DNA from: Spirochaetales bacterium
GTDB lineage: Bacteria; Spirochaetota; Spirochaetia; Sphaerochaetales; Sphaerochaetaceae
Direction: 5' to 3'
Assembly (NCBI GenBank): GCA_012514185.1
Contig: JAAZAT010000081.1
Coordinates: 1 to 64,000, forward strand
DNA length: 64,000 nucleotides
Positions within the stretch are counted from its first letter, which is position 1. Each line of letters opens with the position of its first letter. The notes under the pieces are model-generated. The model searched no databases and was not told the DNA's origin. It was given only the letters and a program-made list of their open reading frames with translations. This document shows, in pieces, positions 56,580 to 63,479 of the stretch. The position numbers and the translations under genes are program-made.

Positions 56580-57323
56580 ATGGAAGACCTACAACGTGCA
56601 TTTTCCGAATTCAAGAACCAGGTAGAAGAGATTGCCGAGCATGCTGATTCGGTGCAGAAGCTGAGCTTCAAGGCAGAGCTGAAGAACGGCACTGCATTCC
56701 GGTTCAACTACAACGCCGATTCTTTCGGTCCCAAGCAAGCCTACCACCCGAATTCCGTGTTCAACGGCATAGTCGACTGTGTCTCCGCCTTGATCGCCAT
56801 ATGGCTGCTTTCCCTCTTCACGGTGCGGATGATGAAGGCCGGCAGCTATGAGCTCACCTTGGTCCTTGCTTTCTCGTTCATGGTTGCCGTCTTCATATTC
56901 TCAGCCCTCTATCACTTCATGCACCGACAGAAAAAAAGCTGCCTGGTTTTCTCCAATCTCAAGGAAATTGCCAAAATCCTGGCATTGGCACTTATCAACC
57001 TCACCATCGCCACCTTCTTCGATGCCGGGAACCTGCAAATCACCCAATCGCTCTCCTTGGCCCTGGTAGCTTTAAGCCTCTTGTTCCTCGTAGGAAGAAC
57101 CCAGCTTTCCCTGCAGGTAAGTCTTGTTCTTGCAGCCCTGCTTCCCCTGCTCTCTCTCATCGCATCCCTGTCGCTTGAGAGTGCGATCCGCACCCTGCTC
57201 TTCAGCCTCTGGTCGCTGGTTGCCTTGGTAAGCAAACCACAATCGCGCATGCGGACCACTTCGATTTTTGCCTTGGCCGGCCTGCTCTCCCTCGCATCTC
57301 AACTGAATGCAGTGATGATTTGA
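56580..57323 (+). CDS. Membrane protein with a haemolysin III-like segment
   Basis: 247 aa. A ~60-residue soluble start precedes about six membrane helices. LVLAFSFMVAVFIFSALYHFMHRQKKS resembles the haemolysin III/PAQR pattern (S-x3-H near LYH), but the later His/Asp metal residues are not evident, so it may be a divergent or inactive relative. CTGGAG precedes the ATG at 56580. It ends the B12-riboswitch operon. Confidence 0.65.
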   Translation: MEDLQRAFSEFKNQVEEIAEHADSVQKLSFKAELKNGTAFRFNYNADSFGPKQAYHPNSVFNGIVDCVSALIAIWLLSLFTVRMMKAGSYELTLVLAFSFMVAVFIFSALYHFMHRQKKSCLVFSNLKEIAKILALALINLTIATFFDAGNLQITQSLSLALVALSLLFLVGRTQLSLQVSLVLAALLPLLSLIASLSLESAIRTLLFSLWSLVALVSKPQSRMRTTSIFALAGLLSLASQLNAVMI

Positions 57324-57324
57324 C

Positions 57325-57353
57325 TTTTCAAGACCCTCTGTTGCCCCTATACT
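57325..57353 (+). promoter_or_regulatory. Promoter of the oxidoreductase gene
   Basis: -35 TTTTCA (57325-57330), 17-bp spacer, -10 TATACT (57348-57353), followed by a very short leader that is nearly all ribosome site (AGGAGGAG). Confidence 0.5.
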
Positions 57354-57372
57354 GGAACGCAGGAGGAGCCAT

Positions 57373-58341
57373 ATGAAACTAGGAATACTGGGAGCAGGCA
57401 ATATTGCTCGCAAGATGGCCGCTACAGTCAATGAAATGGAACATGTCGAGGCGCATGCGGTTGCATCCCGCGATTTGCAAAAGGCACGAGACTTCGCGCA
57501 AAAGTGGAATGTGCGCAAGGCGTATGGATCCTACGAGGAGATGCTCGGCGACCCGGAGATTGATTTGGTGTATGTCTGCACTCCCCATTCCCTGCATTTT
57601 GAGCATATGATGATGTGCCTTGACAAGGGCAAGCATGTTTTATGCGAAAAGTCTTTCACCATGAATGCCGACCAAGCAAGGAAGGTTCTGGCCTACGGCA
57701 GGGAAAAGAAGCTACTGGTCGCTGAAGCAATTTGGACACGGTATCTGCCCATGCGCTTGGTGCTCGATCAAATTTTAGAGCGGAGGGTCATCGGAGAGCC
57801 GCATGCCCTGACGGCCAATTTGTGTTATCCGGTCAAGGGAGTCAAGCGCCTGACCGATCCCGCCCTCGCCGGCGGAGCACTGCTGGATGTAGGCGTTTAT
57901 CCGATCAACTTTGCAATGATGGTATTCGGCAACAACATCGAGAGCATTGAATCGAGTTGCGTCAAGACCGACAGCGGAGTGGATGAATCCAACTCCATCA
58001 CCCTCACCTTCAAGGGGGACAAGATGGCGGTATTGCACTCCTCCATGGTGAGCACCTCGGACCGTCGCGGAGCCATCTTCGGCACCAGGGGATTCATCGA
58101 GTTCTTGAATATCAACAACTGCGAAGGAATCAACGTATACGATAGGGATTACAACCTGGTGGAGACCTACAAACCGTTCAAGTTCATCACCGGTTTCGAG
58201 CACCAGGTTGAAGCGTGCCGCAAGGCGATCGAGGAAGGAGCGCTTGAGTGCAAACAAATGCCTCACAGCGAAATCATCAAAGTCATGGAAGTGATGGATA
58301 CACTGCGCTCACAGTGGGGTATCCGCTTCCCAGGAGAGTAA
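57373..58341 (+). CDS. Gfo/Idh/MocA-family oxidoreductase
   Basis: 322 aa. Rossmann start KLGILGAGNIARKMA; VYVCTPHSLHFEHMMMCLDKGKHVLCEKSFTMNADQARK carries the EKP-like motif (EKS here); AEAIWTRYLPM and GGALLDVGVYPINFAMMVFG follow, as in trans-1,2-dihydrobenzenediol-dehydrogenase-like members. It is an NAD(P)-linked sugar-type dehydrogenase with unknown substrate. AGGAGGAG precedes the ATG. The next gene starts 3 bases after its stop. Confidence 0.88.
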   Translation: MKLGILGAGNIARKMAATVNEMEHVEAHAVASRDLQKARDFAQKWNVRKAYGSYEEMLGDPEIDLVYVCTPHSLHFEHMMMCLDKGKHVLCEKSFTMNADQARKVLAYGREKKLLVAEAIWTRYLPMRLVLDQILERRVIGEPHALTANLCYPVKGVKRLTDPALAGGALLDVGVYPINFAMMVFGNNIESIESSCVKTDSGVDESNSITLTFKGDKMAVLHSSMVSTSDRRGAIFGTRGFIEFLNINNCEGINVYDRDYNLVETYKPFKFITGFEHQVEACRKAIEEGALECKQMPHSEIIKVMEVMDTLRSQWGIRFPGE

Positions 58342-58344
58342 GAG

Positions 58345-58839
58345 ATGGAATTGGAAGAGAGAATGGCGATCGTGGTGGCACAGGAAGAATTGCTCACATT
58401 CGAGACATTCACCTGCGAGGATGCATGGGAACTGGGAAAAATCTTTGTTGCCGATGCAATGGATAATGATTTGAAGATTGCCATCTCCATCAAGGCACTG
58501 AGTGGAAAGACCCTGTTCCATTATGCCCTTGAGGGAACCAATCTGGGCAACGACGGGTGGATCGACCGCAAGTTCCGTACCGTGCAGCATTTTGAGATGA
58601 GCACCCTTCGCTACTCGCTGTTTCTCAAGAAGCGTGGGGCAACCCTTGCCGAACGCGGCTTGGACCCCACCCAATTTGTAGCATGCGGCGGAGGATTTCC
58701 GATTTTCGTCGAAGGTGTCGGCTGTGTTGCAGCCGCCATGGTCTCCGGCCTCAGGGACGTCGAGGACCATGAAGTTTTGATTCGTTGCATCAGCAAGTAT
58801 TTGCTGGTCGATGATGTTCCGCGCTATCCGGTCGACTGA
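58345..58839 (+). CDS. UPF0303/HbpS-like protein
   Basis: 164 aa. It matches the UPF0303 family (related to the DUF336/HbpS fold): DAWELGKIFVADAMDNDLKIAISIKALSGKTLFHYALEGTNLGNDGWIDRKFRTVQHFEMSTL and CGGGFPIFVEGVGCVAAAMVSGL are the characteristic blocks. The family may bind small ligands or heme; no function is proven. It is co-transcribed with the oxidoreductase and overlaps the convergent CYTH gene by 16 bases. Confidence 0.82.
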   Translation: MELEERMAIVVAQEELLTFETFTCEDAWELGKIFVADAMDNDLKIAISIKALSGKTLFHYALEGTNLGNDGWIDRKFRTVQHFEMSTLRYSLFLKKRGATLAERGLDPTQFVACGGGFPIFVEGVGCVAAAMVSGLRDVEDHEVLIRCISKYLLVDDVPRYPVD

Positions 58840-59405
58840 GCCTTGAGCAGGTGCATGTAGTACCTGCTTTCAATGTCGGCTTGGCCAAGCCCAAGCCTGT
58901 ACAGCATTTCCATCAGGAAGGTCCTCGCTTCGGGGACCTTCTTTTCTTCTTCAAGGACGAACTCCATTTCCAAGAACCAACCAAGCGGAGGGACTTCGAC
59001 CAGCTCGATGTGCAGAAACGGCAGGTCGGTTGAAACGGGACAGGAGTATGCATAGCCTCTCTTGGTCTTTCGGATATAGACCTCGTATCCGAGGGCCAGG
59101 CAGAACGCATGGGCCTGGTCGAACTGGCTGTCACTTGCTGTGAACTCCAGCTCTTGGTTCACCTCGATGCCGTCCTTGAGAGTCTTCAATTTTTTGGTAA
59201 ACACAATCTGTCCATCCAAGGCGGAAAAAGAGGGGCCGATGCTCTCTCTTCTGAGCCTGAAAAGAGCATCCTCGCCGGGAACGCAGTAGTAGACATCCTC
59301 CTTGATCTCGCAAAGAGGTGCAGAGATGCCGTTCAGTGCATCAAGCCTGCATTTCAGCTTTGCTTGGTCATGCACATGGGCTTTCAGCTCAACCTCATAG
59401 GCCAT
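58824..59405 (-). CDS. CYTH-domain protein (class IV adenylate cyclase-like)
   Basis: 193 aa. It begins YEVELKAHV, the ExExK motif of the CYTH tunnel fold, with basic and acidic tunnel residues later (LFRLRRES, IVFTKKLK, EVNQELEF, RKTKRGYAY, IELVEVPPLGWFLEMEFVL). It acts on a triphosphate with divalent metal; either adenylate cyclase or thiamine-triphosphatase activity is possible. GGAAGG precedes the ATG. It follows the membrane protein gene by one base. Confidence 0.85.
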   Translation of the reverse strand: MAYEVELKAHVHDQAKLKCRLDALNGISAPLCEIKEDVYYCVPGEDALFRLRRESIGPSFSALDGQIVFTKKLKTLKDGIEVNQELEFTASDSQFDQAHAFCLALGYEVYIRKTKRGYAYSCPVSTDLPFLHIELVEVPPLGWFLEMEFVLEEEKKVPEARTFLMEMLYRLGLGQADIESRYYMHLLKAQSTG

Positions 59406-59406
59406 G

Positions 59407-60183
59407 TCAGTCCTTCCAGGGGAAAATCATGTTTTTCAATGAACGGTGTCCGACGCATTCGCGTTCCTCATACAACAGCTCATCCCACGGCAAGTGCTTT
59501 CTATCAGCGTCCTTGTGCTCCTCAAGGTAGTCATACTTGAGCATCAAGAGCTTGACTGCATCGCTGGATGCAAGGTGCATGCCGGTAATACCGGGGGCCA
59601 ACCCTGCAAGCAGTGCAGAGAATACCAGGTTTATCAGCTGGTAGACGGCAAAAAACAAGGTAAAGAAGAGATTGTCCAGCACAATGATGAAGCTTTTTTT
59701 CAGGGTTTTCAGCGGCCTGTCGCCTTGCATGAGAAAGAACAAGGGAAAGTAGTAGAACAGGGCAAACGTCAAGCCCATGAAGAGCCAGAACAAGAGGACA
59801 CTGAGCAGCATGCCGATTGCATTGCCGTAGCTGAGGTAGAATGGAATGACAAACAGGATGAGTGTTGCATCGAGGACGATCAACAGCCAGTACAACAGGG
59901 CATGGCGCCACGACTCCCTGATCCCCCGCTTGAAGCCCTCCCAGCCAGGTCGTTCATACTTGGCATAGGCATGCGTCGAAGCTGCGGCTCCGGCACTGTA
60001 GAAGGAGAACAATCCTGCACTTGCCAACAGCACTATCAAGGCAAGAGCTCCATTGGTGCCCAACAGCGACATGCCGCCCATGAAGGCAAGCAGAATCAAA
60101 AGAAATCCCAAGTTAAGGACAACCATCGAAATGAGGTTGTCCCAGCCATCGAAAAACGCTTTTTTTAGAAAGAATCCAGTCAT
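59407..60183 (-). CDS. Six-helix membrane protein of unknown function
   Basis: 258 aa. It starts MTGFFLKKAFFDGWDNLISMVVLNLGFLLILLAF and has about six membrane helices with a basic, charged tail (EEHKDADRKHLPWDELLYEERECVG). Some resemblance in size and layout to YesL/DUF624-like proteins is seen, but it is not the same family. ATG at 60183 is chosen over GTG at 60204 because a TTGCTT/TACTCT promoter ends exactly six bases before it; there is no ribosome site. Co-transcribed with the CYTH gene. Confidence 0.7.
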   Translation of the reverse strand: MTGFFLKKAFFDGWDNLISMVVLNLGFLLILLAFMGGMSLLGTNGALALIVLLASAGLFSFYSAGAAASTHAYAKYERPGWEGFKRGIRESWRHALLYWLLIVLDATLILFVIPFYLSYGNAIGMLLSVLLFWLFMGLTFALFYYFPLFFLMQGDRPLKTLKKSFIIVLDNLFFTLFFAVYQLINLVFSALLAGLAPGITGMHLASSDAVKLLMLKYDYLEEHKDADRKHLPWDELLYEERECVGHRSLKNMIFPWKD

Positions 60184-60189
60184 GTTGTA

Positions 60190-60218
60190 AGAGTACTCAT
60201 ACACGAGCTTGAAAGCAA
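60190..60218 (-). promoter_or_regulatory. Promoter of the six-helix membrane protein gene, leaderless geometry
   Basis: -35 TTGCTT (60213-60218), 17-bp spacer, -10 TACTCT (60190-60195), then exactly six bases to the ATG at 60183, minus strand. Confidence 0.55.
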
Positions 60219-60244
60219 GAGGGATTGGAAACGAGCTTTCCTAT

Positions 60245-60454
60245 TCAGTTGGTCAAAAAATCAAGGATGTTCCAGCCGGGCTGTTCACTCTGCTTGAACA
60301 GTTCGGTATACCCGCACTGTTTGCAACTGATGGTAACAAACCGTTTGTTCTGCACATCGAAAATCTTGGCGAAATTGCCCCCGGTAGCCTGGAAGCGGTC
60401 GCTTTCATACTGGGTGCAACCGCATTTGGGACACACATACTGTTGTTTTTCCAT
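60245..60454 (-). CDS. Zinc-ribbon protein, DUF2082 type
   Basis: 69 aa. Two CxxC pairs (CPKCGCTQYESDRFQATGGNFAKIFDVQNKRFVTISCKQCGYTELF) form a zinc ribbon. This layout is typical of the small DUF2082 nucleic-acid-binding-type proteins. Function unknown. No ribosome site is seen; TAGAGT lies 7 bases upstream, with only a T-rich -35 (weak). Stand-alone gene between the membrane gene and tRNA-Met. Confidence 0.82.
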   Translation of the reverse strand: MEKQQYVCPKCGCTQYESDRFQATGGNFAKIFDVQNKRFVTISCKQCGYTELFKQSEQPGWNILDFLTN

Positions 60455-60505
60455 GGACTCTACTCTATCATGGAACAGCCGCAGAAAAAAGGGGTAAAAA
60501 CCCTC

Positions 60506-60535
60506 TTGACTAAACCAAAGGCCATTGGCTATAGT
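60506..60535 (+). promoter_or_regulatory. Promoter of tRNA-Met
   Basis: -35 TTGACT (60506-60511), 18-bp spacer, -10 TATAGT (60530-60535), 14 bases before the mature tRNA. Confidence 0.65.
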
Positions 60536-60549
60536 GCAAGAGTTGTTAC

Positions 60550-60622
60550 GGCGGCATAGCTCAGTTGGTAGAGCAAACGGCTCATATCCGTTCGGTCAGG
60601 GGTCCGAGTCCCTTTGCCGCTA
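60550..60622 (+). tRNA. tRNA-Met (anticodon CAU, elongator)
   Basis: 73 bases. Acceptor GGCGGCA pairs with TGCCGCT (first pair G-T); D arm AGCTCAGTTGGTAGAGC; anticodon stem AACGG/CCGTT with loop CTCATAT; T arm GGGTCCGAGTCCC; discriminator A, no encoded CCA. A base-paired acceptor end rules out initiator. tRNA-Ile2 with a modified CAU is possible but less likely by sequence. Confidence 0.93.
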
Positions 60623-60627
60623 ATCAG

Positions 60628-60657
60628 AAGGCCTTCTTGGAATTCCAAGGAGGCTTT
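60628..60657. terminator. Terminator after tRNA-Met
   Basis: A 13-bp stem with two G-T pairs (AAGGCCTTCTTGG at 60628-60640 and its partner at 60645-60657), loop AATT, then a T-rich tract on the plus strand. It may also end the convergent GH4 gene. Confidence 0.8.
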
Positions 60658-60664
60658 CCCTTTC

Positions 60665-62023
60665 TCAAGCCAGATATCCGAGCCAGCGGTTCTGCCTTTG
60701 GATCATCACATCGACCAGTTCAGCCAGATTCCTGACAGAATGCACCATCGGGCATGCGTGGAGTGCCTGGATGACGTACTCCTTTTTCTTGTGGAGGACG
60801 GCTTCTGCAGTCAGGTCGTACACACCACAGTAGGAGCGGAGCAGGGAAGCAAAGCCCTTGGGATAGGAATCGAATGTAATACCCTTCAAGCCCTTGGCAT
60901 AGACGCGTGCAGGTACTTCTACGGCGACCCATGGGGGCAGCTCCTTGATGAGGTTGTTGTTCATGATATTGACGGCTATCTCCTCATAGCCGCTGTTCTC
61001 CAAAATGCCTTCCAGGATATAAACCAGACGCTCGTGCACCTTCAATTCGATGGAGACCTTTGTCCGGGCTAGCATCATCCGATACAGAGTGTAGAAATCC
61101 TTGATCCCCTTGTGCTCTGCAAGGTCGGACGCCCAGCCGATGTATTCACCCAAATGGCTGTCCACCGTAATCGGCAGCAGCTTGTAGGTTTTGAGGATGT
61201 GGGCGAACAGCGTCCGGTCGGCCCAGGCCTTTTTGCTTGTCAGGCCCAAAGGCAATGCGCGCGAAGTGGAACCTTCGGTTTCAAACTCAGCTTGATGCTC
61301 CACAATATACGCGAGGATGTCGGAGTAACCCGGCTCCTTCTCAAAGAACGCCGGGGCTTTTGCAAGAATATCGGGATAGGCGTTCTTTCCTGAATCACGG
61401 TAGTGCGCCTCAAGCAGGACGCTGAAGTGGTTCAGCCCTGCACTGCGCAGCTCAAGATTGGAGAAGGGGGTGTTGAGAATCGACGGCAGATATCGTTCAA
61501 GACTTGCGATTTCATGACACATGCCGACGAACTTCAACTGCGGATGCTTTCTGAGGACAGTCGTGGTAATGGCGGTCATGGGATTTGAATAGTTGAAGAC
61601 CCAGGCGTCAGGACACAGGTTGACGACATCGTCGCAAATATCCATGATCGGAGGAATTATTCTCAGCGAGTGAAAGATTCCGCCCGGACCTCCGTTCTCC
61701 CCATACACCTGATTGATCCCGTACTGCTGGGGAAGCGTCCAATCCTCATCCCAGAGAACAAAGCGATTCCCCACCTCGATGGATATCACCACGACATCAC
61801 AACCCTGCAACGCCTGCTTGCGGTCGGTGGTGGCTTTTACGCTGAAGGGAAGCTGGTGCTCCTTGATAAAAACAGACGCAGCAGCATATACATCCGAGAG
61901 TGCTTTCTCATTGATGTCCACAAGCCAGATCTTGCTGCCGTAGAGCTTTTTACTCTGCATGAGATCACCGAGCGTACCCAAGCCAAACTGAGCGCTTCCA
62001 GCTCCAATGAGTACAATGTGCAT
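60665..62023 (-). CDS. GH4-family glycosidase
   Basis: 452 aa. NAD-binding start HIVLIGAGSAQFGLGTLGDLM, then ISIEVGNRFVLWDEDWTLPQQYGINQVYGENGGPGGIFHSLRIIP, VFNYSNPMTAITT and the metal motif GMCHEIASLERYLP. GH4 enzymes use NAD and Mn2+ to cleave glycosides by an oxidative route. CHE is more common in alpha-glucosidase/alpha-galactosidase-type members than in 6-phospho-beta-glucosidases (CNxP), so an unphosphorylated alpha-glycoside is the likelier substrate. GAGGAG precedes the ATG. Confidence 0.9.
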   Translation of the reverse strand: MHIVLIGAGSAQFGLGTLGDLMQSKKLYGSKIWLVDINEKALSDVYAAASVFIKEHQLPFSVKATTDRKQALQGCDVVVISIEVGNRFVLWDEDWTLPQQYGINQVYGENGGPGGIFHSLRIIPPIMDICDDVVNLCPDAWVFNYSNPMTAITTTVLRKHPQLKFVGMCHEIASLERYLPSILNTPFSNLELRSAGLNHFSVLLEAHYRDSGKNAYPDILAKAPAFFEKEPGYSDILAYIVEHQAEFETEGSTSRALPLGLTSKKAWADRTLFAHILKTYKLLPITVDSHLGEYIGWASDLAEHKGIKDFYTLYRMMLARTKVSIELKVHERLVYILEGILENSGYEEIAVNIMNNNLIKELPPWVAVEVPARVYAKGLKGITFDSYPKGFASLLRSYCGVYDLTAEAVLHKKKEYVIQALHACPMVHSVRNLAELVDVMIQRQNRWLGYLA

Positions 62024-62046
62024 ACTGTTTTGTCTCCTCTTGTACT

Positions 62047-62075
62047 ACTATAGTATGGTTTTCCAGATCACGAAA
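62047..62075 (-). promoter_or_regulatory. Possible promoter of the GH4 gene
   Basis: -10 TATAGT (62047-62052) with -35 TTTCGT (62070-62075) at 17 bp, minus strand. The -35 is poor; leader and ribosome site follow. Confidence 0.35.
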
Positions 62076-62078
62076 GCC

Positions 62079-62084
62079 TATACT
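62079..62084 (+). promoter_or_regulatory. -10 element of thpR, leaderless geometry
   Basis: TATACT, exactly six bases before the ATG at 62091. No good -35 at 16-18 bases (TGGTTT at 17), so a weaker example of the pattern. Confidence 0.4.
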
Positions 62085-62090
62085 GGGACC

Positions 62091-62612
62091 ATGAGAATCT
62101 TCTATGCCCTCACTTTTGATGAGAAGACGCTGGACACAATTCAGGCCATCCAGGACAGCTTCGAAGAGCTGCTTGAAAAGGGCCGAAGAACGGCATCTTC
62201 CAATCTGCACCTTACCTTGAGTTTCCTCGGTGAGCAGGATCCTCGCTTGCTGCCTCTTTTCAAGGAAATAACATACAGGCTTCCCAGCAATCCGATCTGC
62301 CTGCAGTTCACGCATCTTGGACGCTTCGACAAGGCTGGAGGAAGCATCCTGTGGCTGGGAATGAACCACAATCCCGATATAGAGACAATCCAGGCGATGC
62401 TCGTCAAGGAGCTCAAGGCCAGCGGCATCAGGTTCTCCGATACTCCGTTCAATGCTCATGTAACCTTGTTTCGCAACGTCCGCCTGGCCAAGCTTCCACC
62501 TCTGTCGAGCTTTTGGGGCAACGCGCAGGCATTGCACCTGATGCACTCCCACCAAGTCCATTCAGTTCTCACCTATACGCCTCTGGCTTCTAACTTTTTA
62601 TTAGAAAAATAG
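62091..62612 (+). CDS. thpR: RNA 2',3'-cyclic phosphodiesterase
   Basis: 173 aa. Two HxTL motifs are present: NLHLTLSFLG and NAHVTLFRNV, the 2H phosphoesterase catalytic pair. ATG at 62091 gives RIFYALTFDEKTLDTI, the family N-terminus. There is no ribosome site; a TATACT ends six bases upstream. It opens 1,2-cyclic phosphate ends of RNA, historically called 2'-5' RNA ligase (LigT). Divergent from GH4. Confidence 0.9.
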   Translation: MRIFYALTFDEKTLDTIQAIQDSFEELLEKGRRTASSNLHLTLSFLGEQDPRLLPLFKEITYRLPSNPICLQFTHLGRFDKAGGSILWLGMNHNPDIETIQAMLVKELKASGIRFSDTPFNAHVTLFRNVRLAKLPPLSSFWGNAQALHLMHSHQVHSVLTYTPLASNFLLEK

Positions 62613-62627
62613 TTGGATTTTGCTTCA

Positions 62628-62656
62628 TTGCATCGATCTTGTTTGTATGCTATGGT
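62628..62656 (+). promoter_or_regulatory. Promoter of the methyltransferase gene, leaderless geometry
   Basis: -35 TTGCAT (62628-62633), 17-bp spacer, -10 TATGGT (62651-62656), then exactly six bases to the ATG at 62663. Confidence 0.6.
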
Positions 62657-62662
62657 CAGGCC

Positions 62663-63436
62663 ATGGACACCTATGTAGAGCAGAATGCACAAGCCTGGGA
62701 TTGGGAGGTCGGTCGCCGCAATATCTGGACCGATGGTTGCACACAAGAGCAAATCGAGAAGGCCCATAAGGGAGAGCTCGACATGGTCCTCTCCCCATTC
62801 AAGAAAGTGCCCTCATCATGGGTCGCCGGCATACAGGGAAAACGTGTCTTGGCATTGGCATCGGGAGGCGGGCAGCAGGGTGTATTGATGAGCCTTGCAG
62901 GAGCAGAGGTGACTGTATTCGATGTTTCCAAGAAGCAGCTTGCCCAGGATGCCTCCTATGCAGAAAAACTCGGCCTGTCACTTGCGCTGGTGCGTGGAGA
63001 CATGAGGGACCTTTCTTGTTTCGAGGATGCAGCATTCGACATGATTTTCAATCCAACCTCCTCCTGTTTCATTGACGATGTGAAGGCCATGTACCGACAC
63101 TGCTATCGGATTCTGAGAAAAGGAGGCAGTTTTCTCACCTCGATAACCAATCCTGTACTCTATATGTTTGATGAGAAGCGAGCCATGAAGAACAAGCTTC
63201 GCGTCAAATACACCATTCCCTACTCCGACTTGAACAGTCTCAGCAGCAAAGAGTTGCAAAAACGGATGAAACAACACGATACGGTTGAATTCAGCCATAC
63301 CTTGGAGGATCTTTTGGGTGGAGTGACCGATTGCGGGTTCTGTATCACCGATCTCTATACCGACACCGCTGGGTCTTTGATGATGGACAGCTTCATCCAT
63401 GACTGCTACATCGCCCTTCGGGCACGGAAAGCCTGA
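62663..63436 (+). CDS. Class I SAM-dependent methyltransferase
   Basis: 257 aa. The SAM-binding core is VLALASGGGQQGVLMSLAGAEVTVFDVSKKQLAQDASYAEKLGLSLALVRGDMRDLSCFEDAAFDMIFNPTSSCFIDDV, followed by YRILRKGGSFLTSITNP. The substrate cannot be inferred. The start is placed at 62663: earlier codons lack a ribosome site and this ATG lies six bases after a good promoter, so it is probably leaderless. Confidence 0.88.
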   Translation: MDTYVEQNAQAWDWEVGRRNIWTDGCTQEQIEKAHKGELDMVLSPFKKVPSSWVAGIQGKRVLALASGGGQQGVLMSLAGAEVTVFDVSKKQLAQDASYAEKLGLSLALVRGDMRDLSCFEDAAFDMIFNPTSSCFIDDVKAMYRHCYRILRKGGSFLTSITNPVLYMFDEKRAMKNKLRVKYTIPYSDLNSLSSKELQKRMKQHDTVEFSHTLEDLLGGVTDCGFCITDLYTDTAGSLMMDSFIHDCYIALRARKA

Positions 63437-63443
63437 GAAAAGC

Positions 63444-63473
63444 TTGTTGCTCGGAGGCCAAGCTGTGTATACT
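63444..63473 (+). promoter_or_regulatory. Promoter of the terminal gene, leaderless geometry
   Basis: -35 TTGTTG (63444-63449), 18-bp spacer, -10 TATACT (63468-63473), then exactly six bases to the ATG at 63480. Confidence 0.6.
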
Positions 63474-63479
63474 GGTTGT

